From: DASVTU01 sp036387415
GTDB taxonomy: Bacteria > Acidobacteriota > Blastocatellia > Pyrinomonadales > Pyrinomonadaceae
DNA length: 64,000 nucleotides
NCBI GenBank assembly: GCA_036387415.1
Contig: DASVTU010000023.1
Location: forward strand, 62,001-126,000
Direction: 5' to 3'
Translations under genes and position numbers: made by a program
Part shown: piece after piece, positions 8,735 to 16,309 of the stretch
Numbering within the stretch: position 1 is the first letter of the stretch
Layout: the number at the start of each line of letters is the position of its first letter
Notes under the pieces: generated by a model
Database searches by the model: none
What the model was told of the DNA's origin: nothing
What the model saw: the letters and a program-made list of their open reading frames with translations, nothing else

Positions 8735-10954
8735 ATGCCATACACGAATCTCATGCGCCGCAAATTTCTTCCCCTGCTCGTCGCTCTAATGCTCAACGCC
8801 AACGCGTTGGCGCAACAGCAAACGGCAACGCAGCAGGCGCAACGAGCGCCACAACAGCAGCCGTCGAAGCCCGCGAGCGGGAGCGCGCCCAACGTTGAAC
8901 GTCTCCGCGCGCACGTCGCGTATCTGGCCTCGGAAAAGTTGGAGGGGCGCAAGACGGGGACACCCGCTGCCGGAGAAGCCGCCGCTTATGTGGCGAGCGA
9001 GTTGGCGAAATACAACGTCAAGTTTGCCCGCCCGACGCCCTCCGGTCACGCGGCGGGCATCACCGACATGGGCTACCTACGCACGTTTCCCTACGTCGCC
9101 AGCGTCGAACTAGGCAAGGCCAACGCCATGACGTTTGCCTCGCGCGCCGCCGCCGACACAGCAACGACAACGAACGCCGCGAACGCCGCCGCAACGCTCG
9201 ACCTCCGTCTCGGTGAAGACTGGATGCCGCTCGCTTGGAGCTCCAACGGTCGCGCAGAGAATCTCCAAGCCGCGTTTGTCGGCTACGGCATCGCTTCGAG
9301 CGAACAGAACTACGACGACTACGCCGGACTGGACGTGACGGGTCGCGTCGTCATCGCCCTCGCGGGCACGCCCGACGGCGACAACCCGCACGGACAATTC
9401 ACGCGCTTCAACGAGCCGCGACTCAAAGCAGCGGCGGCGCGCGAACGCGGCGCGCGTGCGCTCCTGCTTATCGCCACCGCAGAGAATTTTAAGGATGAAC
9501 GACTCGCGCGCCTTCGCTACGACAATTCGGGCGGCGACGCGGGATTGCCCGTCGCTGTTATTTCGCGTGCCAGCGCACGACGCATCCTCGAAGCAGGCGG
9601 CATCACCACTCTGCCCCTCGACCCCTTGCAGAAAGCACAGCAACAGCCATCCCGAACGCCAACTCCGACGCCCCTCCACCAATCCTCTCAACATTCAACG
9701 TCGCAGCCCGCGCATCAACAACAAGCGTCGCAACCTTCAACGTCGTCCTCGTCCAAACAACATTCGCCGTCGCGCAAAAACTTTTCCGCCGTGTTAGAGG
9801 GCGTCGCGCTCACGGTCGCCGTTGAGCTTGTGCGTCAGAAGGCTGCGGCCTTCAACGTCGTCGGCATACTCGAAGGCGCAGACCCGAAGTTAAAGAATGA
9901 ATATGTCGTTATCGGCGCACACTACGACCACTTGGGACGCGGCGGCGCGGGCAGCCGCGCCGAGCGTGAAGGCGACATCCATTTCGGCGCTGACGACAAT
10001 GCTTCCGGCGTGGCCGCCCTGCTCGAACTCGCGCGCCTGCTCTCGGCGGAACGCCGGAGTCTGCGTCGCAGCGTCGTCTTTATCGCGTTTGGCGGCGAAG
10101 AAGAAGGGCTGCTCGGTTCGAGTTATTACGTCAACAATCCGGTCGTGCCGCTCGCAGAGACGGTGGCGATGATTAACCTCGACATGGTGGGGCGTTTGAA
10201 GGATGATAAGTTGCTGATTGGCGGCGTCGGGACGGCGAAGGAGTGGCGCGATTGGATTGCCGGAGCGAATCGCGAACTCAATATCAGAGTGACCGCGACG
10301 GTCGGCAATCACGGCGACGCTCAACAAGCACAACGAGCGCGCGACGGGTCGAAGGATGGAAGCGGCGTGCCCGTCGTCTATGGCGCGAACGGGCAAGTCA
10401 TGGCGACCGCGAATCCCCGTCAGCGTTTCGCGCTCACGCTCAACGACGACGGCTACGGGCCGAGCGACCATTCATCTTTCTACGCCAAGAAGATTCCCGT
10501 GCTCTTTTTCTTCACGGGGACGCATGAGGATTATCACAAGCCGACCGACACCGCCGAACGCCTCAACTATGAAGGCGAGGCGCGCATCGTCGGCTTCGTC
10601 CGCGACATCCTTCGCTCGATTGACGTGAACGACGAGCGTCCCGCGTATCTCGTCACGCGCAGCGAGGGCGCGGGACGCGCCACGGGTTTTCGCGTCTATC
10701 TCGGCACGATTCCGAGTTATGCCGAATCGGAGACGGGACTTAAACTCGACGCCGTGCGCGACGATTCACCCGCTTCGCGTGCCGGACTGCGCGCGGGCGA
10801 TGTGATTGTCAAATTGGCGGGGCGCGACGTGCGAAACGTCTACGACTACACAAATGCGCTCTCCGAGATGCGAGCCGGACAGGAGTATGAGGTGGAAGCC
10901 CTGCGCGACGGTCAGCGTCTCGCGCTCAAGATAACGCCCGCCGCAAGAAGATAA
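8735..10954 (+). CDS. Secreted M28 zinc aminopeptidase with PA and PDZ domains
   Basis: The 739-residue protein has a signal peptide (FLPLLVALMLNANALA) and a PA-type insert domain around residues 150-300. The M28 catalytic core contains GAHYDHLG, FGADDNASGVA, AFGGEEEGLLGS, INLDMVGR and a terminal YHKPTDTAE, which supply the two-zinc ligands and catalytic acids. A C-terminal PDZ-like module (DDSPASRAGLRAGDVIVKL) follows. A Gln/Ser/Pro-rich run of about 50 residues (around 305-350) interrupts the region between the PA domain and the core. It probably cleaves N-terminal residues or dipeptides from peptides in the periplasm or outside. An in-frame ATG at 8753 is an alternative start. Confidence 0.9.
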   Translation: MPYTNLMRRKFLPLLVALMLNANALAQQQTATQQAQRAPQQQPSKPASGSAPNVERLRAHVAYLASEKLEGRKTGTPAAGEAAAYVASELAKYNVKFARPTPSGHAAGITDMGYLRTFPYVASVELGKANAMTFASRAAADTATTTNAANAAATLDLRLGEDWMPLAWSSNGRAENLQAAFVGYGIASSEQNYDDYAGLDVTGRVVIALAGTPDGDNPHGQFTRFNEPRLKAAAARERGARALLLIATAENFKDERLARLRYDNSGGDAGLPVAVISRASARRILEAGGITTLPLDPLQKAQQQPSRTPTPTPLHQSSQHSTSQPAHQQQASQPSTSSSSKQHSPSRKNFSAVLEGVALTVAVELVRQKAAAFNVVGILEGADPKLKNEYVVIGAHYDHLGRGGAGSRAEREGDIHFGADDNASGVAALLELARLLSAERRSLRRSVVFIAFGGEEEGLLGSSYYVNNPVVPLAETVAMINLDMVGRLKDDKLLIGGVGTAKEWRDWIAGANRELNIRVTATVGNHGDAQQAQRARDGSKDGSGVPVVYGANGQVMATANPRQRFALTLNDDGYGPSDHSSFYAKKIPVLFFFTGTHEDYHKPTDTAERLNYEGEARIVGFVRDILRSIDVNDERPAYLVTRSEGAGRATGFRVYLGTIPSYAESETGLKLDAVRDDSPASRAGLRAGDVIVKLAGRDVRNVYDYTNALSEMRAGQEYEVEALRDGQRLALKITPAARR

Positions 10955-10970
10955 AGAAGGGCAAAAGGAA

Positions 10971-11046
10971 AGGGCAAAAGGAAAAAGGTAAAAGGTAAGA
11001 CCAAGATGTGCTTCAGTCTTACCTTTTACCTTTTTCCTTTTGCCCT
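10971..11046. terminator. Perfect 30-bp inverted repeat between convergent genes
   Basis: The arms 10971-11000 and 11017-11046 are exact reverse complements over 30 bases with a 16-base loop. The arms are purine/pyrimidine biased (AAAGG/CCTTT units), and a partial extra copy of the left unit precedes the left arm. It ends a few bases before the stop of the minus-strand RRM gene and begins 16 bp after the M28 stop. A bidirectional termination or mRNA-end structure is the simplest reading. Confidence 0.75.
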
Positions 11047-11052
11047 GAATTG

Positions 11053-11472
11053 TTACCAGCGAGGTTCGCGGTCGAAGCCACCGCCACCACCGCCACCGCC
11101 ACCGCCGCGCCCGCCACGGTCACGTCCGCCGCCACCGCCGCCACCGTAACCGCCGCGACCGCCACCGCCGCCACCACCACCGTAGCCTCCACGACCACCG
11201 CCGCCACCACCGCCGCCACGGTCAGTCTTTGGCCTCGCTTCGTTAACCGTCAGATTACGACCGCCGAAGTCTCTGCCGTTAAACTGTTCGATGGCTGCTG
11301 TGGCGCCGTCTTGCGTCGCCATCTCGACGAAGGCGAAACCACGCGAACGGCCTGTGTCGCGGTCTTCCACTATCGAAGCCGATTCGACTTCACCAGCCTG
11401 TGCGAAGAGGTCGCGCAATTCATCGCTGGTGGTGCGGAAAGAGAGATTGCCCACATAGAGTCTGATACCCAT
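11053..11472 (-). CDS. RRM RNA-binding protein with Gly/Arg-rich tail
   Basis: The 139-residue protein has one RNA-recognition motif: RNP2 LYVGNL at residues 5-10 and RNP1 RGFAFVEM at 44-51, both with the aromatic residues needed for stacking on RNA. After residue ~83 the protein is almost pure Gly with RGGYGG repeats and ends in FDREPRW. The layout matches bacterial cold-inducible RNA-binding proteins (Rbp type). AAGGATGAAGAA precedes the ATG. The GGC/GGT-rich tail makes the opposite strand look open, which is an artefact. Confidence 0.92.
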   Translation of the reverse strand: MGIRLYVGNLSFRTTSDELRDLFAQAGEVESASIVEDRDTGRSRGFAFVEMATQDGATAAIEQFNGRDFGGRNLTVNEARPKTDRGGGGGGGGRGGYGGGGGGGGRGGYGGGGGGGRDRGGRGGGGGGGGGGFDREPRW

Positions 11473-12008
11473 TTCTTCATCCTTTTTGAGAGTAAAGGAA
11501 GCGCAGGCGATTGTTGGTTCGCGGGAGCTTGGGAGGTGAGTCCTCTTTATATCTCAGCGAGTAGGCGACACGCCCGATGCTCTGACATCAACGAGAGCGG
11601 CTTCTAAACAGTTTCAAACCAACCACGCTCTCTCCTCAGCCTGTCGTCGTCGCCTCAACTATCGCGGGCAGGCGCATCACCGTTGATGCGCGAGAGCAGG
11701 AAGCTGTGATGGCGCGAAGTATGACGATTTTCCATGCACAGTGCAAGCATATTGTTCGTCGTCTGACGCGCCCGCAGCAGTCTCGACGGACGAAAATCTC
11801 CCCGCCCGCGCCGCCCGAATTTTTGGCGGCGCGGGCGGCGTGCGTGGAAAAATGGGCGGTCATTTTAACTCTTGAAAAGCGGCAGGCTTTAGCGCAGAAT
11901 ACGCACTTAGTCGGCTTTCGTAGAAGATTTCAGACGATGTGCTTACGCGCGTGAGGCGTCGGTCGTTCCTCATCACCTCATTAATTCTTCCACGCCGACG
12001 CTTGAATC
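11473..12008. other. 536-bp divergent intergenic region with a GC hairpin
   Basis: This separates the RRM gene (minus) from the kinase gene (plus) and must hold both promoters. I see no supported ORF. At 11802-11815 and 11825-11838 there is a perfect 14-bp GC-only stem around a nine-base loop (CGAATTTTT). It could be a terminator of a short unannotated RNA or a regulatory hairpin in the long 5' region of either gene. No strong sigma-70 pair is evident by eye. Confidence 0.5.
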
Positions 12009-15000
12009 ATGATAGGCCAAATCATCTCCCACTATAAAATTCTGAGCCAGATTGGCGAGGGCGGGATGGGTGTGGTTTATCTGGCGGAAGATGTGAAGTT
12101 GGGGCGTCGCGTCGCCATCAAAGTGCCCAACGCTTCGTCGGATGAAAAGTATTATCGCGTCCGCTTCCTGCGTGAAGCGCGTTCGGTTTCCGCGCTCAAT
12201 CACCCGCACATCGCCGCCGTTCACGACTACGGCGAAACGCCCGACGGGCGTCCCTTCATCGTCATGGAACTGGTGCAGGGACATGCCTTGAACGACCTCT
12301 TGATGGCGAGCGAGTTGACGCTCAGGCGTGCCGTCGAGATTATCGAAGCGGTCGCCGACGCGCTCTCGGAAGCGCACCGTCGCGGCGTTATCCATCGCGA
12401 CATCAAGCCCTCAAACGTGATGATTAACGAGCGCGGCGAGGTCAAAGTGCTCGACTTCGGCCTCGCCAAACAACTCAACGAAGAACCGCATCTACTTGAC
12501 CCGCACTCGCAGTCGCTCCTTTGGACGAAGACGCGCAGCGACGTGATTATCGGCACGCCGCTTTATCTCTCGCCCGAACAGGCGCGCGGCCTCCCGGTCG
12601 ATGCGCGCAGCGACTTGTTTGCGCTCGGCGCGTTGCTCTACGAATGCATCGCGGGGCGTCCGGCCTTCTCCGGCTCAAACGTCATCGAAATCGGCGCGGA
12701 GGTACTCAAGTCGAACCCGCCGCCGCCCTCCCATTTCAACCCGCGCGTGCCGCAGGAACTCAACCGCATCACGATGAAGGCGCTCGCCAAGAAGACGGAG
12801 GAGCGTTACCAGACCGCCGACGAAATGATTGCGGATTTGCGCGCCATCCATGCGCGTCTGCCCGAAGGCGAGAGCGCGCCGCGCACGCGCCGCCTCCCTT
12901 CGCAACAGGGCGGCTATTCCATGTCGCTGCATCAGAGTGCGTTGCTCACACTGTCCGACACTTTGCGTCGGCCACGCGTCTCGCTCGGCGCGTTTCTCGC
13001 AGCTCTGCTCGCGCTCACGCTCGGCCTCGGCGTTTACTTCTACTGGACGCGGCCAACCGTGCACAAGCCTCCGCCGGAAGCCGCCGAAGCGTACGAGCGC
13101 GGCAGGGAGGCGTTGCGTAACGGCGCTTATTATCTGGCGAGCGTAGAATTTGAAAAGGCCGTGAAGGAGGATGACGACTTCGCCGACGCCCACGCCGGTT
13201 TAGCCGAAGCCCTCTCCGAACTCGACTACGGCGACCGCGCCAAAGACGAACTGCTCCGTGTCACCCAACTCGTCGAACGCTCGACGCCGACGCGCCTGCA
13301 ATCACTCTACCTCGCCGCCGTCAGGGCGACGGCCACGCGCGATTTTGACAGCGCCGTCGAGAATTATCGTGAGATTGTGCGGCTCGAACCGGACAGGGCG
13401 CAGGCTTACGTCGATTTGGGACGCGCCTACGAGAAGAATGACGACATCGACAAAGCCATCACAAATTACGTCGAAGCGACCAAACGCGATTCCAATTATG
13501 CCACCGCCTATCTGCGGCTCGGCATCCTCTATGGTCGCAGCCAAAATCTCGCGAGCGCCACTCCCGCCTTCGACAAGGCGGAGAAACTTTACCAGTCATC
13601 CAACAATAACGAAGGCCGCGCCGAAGTCTTCTACAATCGCGGGCTGCTCTACAACTCGACGGGCAAACTCGCCGCCGCACGACGCGAGCTAGAGCAGGCG
13701 CTCGAACTCTCGCGCGCCAATCGCAACCTCCACCAACAAATTCGCACGCTCGCCAAATTAAGCATCGTCGTCGCCGCCGAAGGCGACCGTCTTCTGGGCG
13801 CAGAGTATGCGCGCGAGGCGCTCGATTTGGCGCAGACGAACGGCATGGAAAGCCTGCGCGCACGCGTCCTCGTCGAATTCGGTAACCTCTTTTTTATGCG
13901 CGGCGAATATGCGGAGACCGAAAAATATTTCAAGCAGGCCATCGAAGTAGCGCAGAGATACAGGGTTGGGCGCGAAGAAGCCGTGGCGAGGCTGGCGCTT
14001 GGAAGTCTCTTGATTCAGCAACGCCGGACGGATGAGGGCATGCGCTACGTCGAGCAGTCGGTCGAGTTTTTCAGAGAACGAAGCTACCACAAGGAATCAG
14101 CGCAGGCGTTTCTTCTCCTCGGTCGCTCACATCGGCAGAAGGGTGAATATGCCGCGGCGCTCAAGTCGTTCGAAGAGTTGCGTCGTGTGGCAGACGACGT
14201 TGGCGACTTCTCGCTGCTGGCGTCAGCGCACGTCGAAGTCGCCAACGTGCTCTTGCAGCAGGAAGAGTACCCGCAGGCGCTCGCACACTTCTACGAGAGT
14301 TATTCCATATACAAGTCGCTCGGCAATCAGTTGCAGATTAGCTACAGCATCGCCAATCGTTTTGCGATGTTGTGGCCGCTCGGTCGTTACGATGAGGCGC
14401 TTGAATTGTTGTCGCAGGCGATGAGCGCCGTGACTGATCCCGACGTGAGGGATCAGGGTTTACTTGCCAACATCTATGTTAACGATGCCTTCATGTCGCT
14501 CAGCAAGCGAAACTTCGTGGAGGCCAAACAAAAGAGCCTCAAGGCTCTCGAACTGGCGGGCGCGCGTTCGCCCGACGCGGCGATTGACGCCAAACGTGCG
14601 CTCTGTCTGGCGCAGGTCTTCTCCGGCGCGAAGCGCGAAGGCTTGAATGCGTGCGACGAAGCGTTAGAGATGGCGAAAGCTTTGGGCGACCCGTCGATGA
14701 TTGCCAACGCGCAGTTGTCGCGCGCCAGAGCATTGTTTGAAAACGGCGACCCCGCAAGCGCACGCACACTCGCTCTCGAAGCGCGAAAGAGTTTTGAGCG
14801 CAACGGGCAGACGACTTCCGAATGGCTTGCCTGCCTGCTCGCCGGACAGGCCAGCGTCGAGAGCGGCGACCGCGACGCCGCACGGCAACAACTATCACAC
14901 GCCGAGACGCTTCTCGCGCGTCTTCAACAAAATTGGAAACCGGAAGACTTCCACGGCTACCTCAATCGGCCCGACATTCAACTTCAGCACAAAGAACTCG

Positions 15001-15026
15001 GCAGATTGCTCGCCGCAGTTCGCTGA
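12009..15026 (+). CDS. Transmembrane Ser/Thr protein kinase with TPR tail
   Basis: The 1005-residue protein has an N-terminal Hanks-type kinase with all key elements: Gly loop GEGGMGVVY (17-24), VAIK lysine 38, HRDIKPSN with catalytic Asp131, DFG at 149-151, and the activation segment IGTPLYLSPEQA near 181-191. A single membrane helix (about 323-343, GAFLAALLALTLGLGVYFYW) follows. The C-terminal ~650 residues are TPR repeats (YLRLGILYG, VFYNRGLLYN, VLVEFGNLFF), probably outside the cytoplasm. This architecture is common in acidobacteria and myxobacteria. No Shine-Dalgarno site is seen before the ATG. A 70-residue protein follows after 40 bp. Confidence 0.95.
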   Translation: MIGQIISHYKILSQIGEGGMGVVYLAEDVKLGRRVAIKVPNASSDEKYYRVRFLREARSVSALNHPHIAAVHDYGETPDGRPFIVMELVQGHALNDLLMASELTLRRAVEIIEAVADALSEAHRRGVIHRDIKPSNVMINERGEVKVLDFGLAKQLNEEPHLLDPHSQSLLWTKTRSDVIIGTPLYLSPEQARGLPVDARSDLFALGALLYECIAGRPAFSGSNVIEIGAEVLKSNPPPPSHFNPRVPQELNRITMKALAKKTEERYQTADEMIADLRAIHARLPEGESAPRTRRLPSQQGGYSMSLHQSALLTLSDTLRRPRVSLGAFLAALLALTLGLGVYFYWTRPTVHKPPPEAAEAYERGREALRNGAYYLASVEFEKAVKEDDDFADAHAGLAEALSELDYGDRAKDELLRVTQLVERSTPTRLQSLYLAAVRATATRDFDSAVENYREIVRLEPDRAQAYVDLGRAYEKNDDIDKAITNYVEATKRDSNYATAYLRLGILYGRSQNLASATPAFDKAEKLYQSSNNNEGRAEVFYNRGLLYNSTGKLAAARRELEQALELSRANRNLHQQIRTLAKLSIVVAAEGDRLLGAEYAREALDLAQTNGMESLRARVLVEFGNLFFMRGEYAETEKYFKQAIEVAQRYRVGREEAVARLALGSLLIQQRRTDEGMRYVEQSVEFFRERSYHKESAQAFLLLGRSHRQKGEYAAALKSFEELRRVADDVGDFSLLASAHVEVANVLLQQEEYPQALAHFYESYSIYKSLGNQLQISYSIANRFAMLWPLGRYDEALELLSQAMSAVTDPDVRDQGLLANIYVNDAFMSLSKRNFVEAKQKSLKALELAGARSPDAAIDAKRALCLAQVFSGAKREGLNACDEALEMAKALGDPSMIANAQLSRARALFENGDPASARTLALEARKSFERNGQTTSEWLACLLAGQASVESGDRDAARQQLSHAETLLARLQQNWKPEDFHGYLNRPDIQLQHKELGRLLAAVR

Positions 15027-15066
15027 AACCTCCTCGCATAATCCTAACCTCAAAGGAGAAAACTCA

Positions 15067-15279
15067 ATGTCTACCCCAACCAACATAGACCCACCCATCA
15101 TTATCACCGGAGGCTCGGTCACGATTGATTTCGACGAGAACGGTTTCCAACGTGAAGGCAAGAAGTTCACGAACCAGAATAAGAAAATCAAGAGCATCGA
15201 GGTTGCTCGCGACGGCGTTGACCCGGTAAACCTGACCGTCAAAGACGGGCGATGCACCATCACGATTCGCTACGAGTAG
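15067..15279 (+). CDS. Small 70-aa protein with PPIIIT motif
   Basis: AAAGGAGAA sits seven bases before the ATG, so translation is well supported. The protein starts MSTPTNIDPPIIITGGSVTI and continues with a charged region and a strand-like C-terminus (GRCTITIRYE). There is no signal peptide or membrane helix, and only one Cys. I do not recognise a named family. The PPIIIT element recurs as PPTIVTD and PPIIVTD in the two small ORFs downstream. Because it lies 40 bp after the kinase and before a strong hairpin, it is probably cotranscribed with the kinase and may be its substrate or partner; that is inference. Confidence 0.75.
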   Translation: MSTPTNIDPPIIITGGSVTIDFDENGFQREGKKFTNQNKKIKSIEVARDGVDPVNLTVKDGRCTITIRYE

Positions 15280-15581
15280 CGTCGTCAAAGGGAGGCAAAT
15301 AACGTTCGATACATAAAGAAGGGGCGCGGCTTCGACAGAGTTTGTCGGGGCTGCGCCTCACATGTTTTAGCGTCAACTTGAGTGGCGCGGGAGTTTGCGT
15401 CGGGGCCGTCCGGCCAAGCCTCGATAAATGGCTCATTGAATTTTTCTATTGAGAAAGAGAATAAAAGTATGTCATAACTGCCCTACAATGTAAGTCAACC
15501 AACCCACCACCTCGCATTTCCTGGGCGGCGAGAGGCGTGTTCGCCGTCGCATCGTAAATAACGATTCTTCGCAAGGGAGAT
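15280..15581. other. 302-bp spacer before second small ORF
   Basis: Apart from the hairpin at 15321-15359 I see an AT-rich patch around 15440-15475 (TTGAATTTTTCTATTGAGAAAGAGAATAAAAG in pieces) that could hold a promoter for the following small ORF. No ORF is supported. Confidence 0.35.
15321..15359 (+). terminator. Long GC hairpin after kinase/70-aa gene
   Basis: The arms 15321-15337 and 15343-15359 can form a 17-bp stem, all Watson-Crick or G-U pairs, with a five-base loop (GAGTT). Only a short TTTT follows a few bases later, so it is a weak intrinsic terminator at best, but it fits the end of the kinase transcript. Confidence 0.6.
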
Positions 15582-15761
15582 ATGAATATGTCCGAAGGAA
15601 GATTAGATGAAGACTCGACCCGTTCGTCGGAAGACTCACAGGTTGATGAGCGACGCCAGCGCGGCATCGGCAACGACGACCCTCTGACGGCTGTCCCGCC
15701 AACCATCGTCACCGACGAAGCAGGCAAACCATCAGGCGGAAACCCGTCCGGTGAAGAGTAA
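15582..15761 (+). CDS. Small 59-aa acidic protein, PPTIVTD motif
   Basis: This ORF is too short for ordinary gene calling but has AAGGGAGA just upstream of two candidate starts, ATG 15582 and ATG 15588 (57 aa). The sequence is hydrophilic and acidic: MSEGRLDEDSTRSSEDSQ, then RRQRGIGNDDP, AVPPTIVTDEAG and a GNPSGEE end. It has no Cys or aromatic residues and is probably disordered. Its leader region from the ribosome site through MSEGR is nearly identical at DNA level to that of the ORF at 15983, so the two are paralogues by local duplication. Function unknown. Confidence 0.65.
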   Translation: MNMSEGRLDEDSTRSSEDSQVDERRQRGIGNDDPLTAVPPTIVTDEAGKPSGGNPSGEE

Positions 15762-15865
15762 CAACAACAACGAGGCGCGAGCGACCGCACTCTTGCTACA
15801 TGCGCCTCGACGTTTGCCCGCGAGTCCTGCGATGGATGAACCGACAACGCAACACAGACGCTTCA

Positions 15866-15925
15866 CCTTTGGCAGATGCTTCGCCATTGGTAGACGCTTC
15901 GCCGTTCGTTAGATGAAGCATCGCC
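15866..15925. repeat. Degenerate 18-bp tandem repeat, three copies
   Basis: Three units of the form AGACGCTTCRCCNTTGGY follow each other from about 15866 to 15912, then a partial, inverted-looking unit (GATGAAGCATCGCC). Because 18 is a multiple of three, every frame reads as a six-residue repeat (for example DASPLA/DASPLV/DASPFV in an ATG frame at 15800-15916). No ribosome site supports translation. It lies in the spacer between the two paralogous small ORFs. Confidence 0.6.
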
Positions 15926-15982
15926 GCGACGAATGGTTCGCCGCCGCGATATTAACAGTCCAATAGCAAGGGAGATGTAACG

Positions 15983-16135
15983 ATGTCAGAAGGAAGAACA
16001 GAACAGGAGACGGGGTTCGATGCGCCGGAAGAATCGACCTTCGATGTTTCGGAGCTTGACGATGAGATGAGCGAAGGCAAACGCCTCACTCCGCGCGGCG
16101 CCGTGCCGCCGATTATCGTGACGGATGGCGAATAA
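15983..16135 (+). CDS. Small 50-aa acidic protein, PPIIVTDGE C-terminus
   Basis: AAGGGAGATGTAACG precedes the ATG. The peptide reads MSEGRTEQETGFDAPEEST, then FDVSELDDEMSEGKRLTPRG, and ends AVPPIIVTDGE at the stop. It shares MSEGR, an E-E/D-ST stretch and AVPP-x-IVTD with the ORF at 15582, and PPII-T with the protein at 15067. In this copy the motif is the extreme C-terminus. No Cys, no membrane segment. It is convergent with the FAD enzyme. Function unknown; possibilities include kinase substrate, docking peptide, or precursor of a modified peptide. Confidence 0.65.
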   Translation: MSEGRTEQETGFDAPEESTFDVSELDDEMSEGKRLTPRGAVPPIIVTDGE

Positions 16136-16309
16136 ATGATGCGGAGCCCAACGAACGACGACTCGGCAACAACTCGAAACGAAGACAACGAGACGCAATC
16201 GCACGTCTCCGTCCGTTGACCGATGAACTGATTCAAGAAACGACGTGCGTGCGAGCGCGCGTTGTTGTGCGGCAACGTCGTCAGTCTTTGCGGCGTGGAG
16301 GATTGGAGT

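Noticed and set aside
15582..16135. Classical lanthipeptide or sactipeptide precursors
   Set aside because: The small ORFs lack Cys, and no LanM, radical-SAM or YcaO gene is nearby, so these known classes do not fit.
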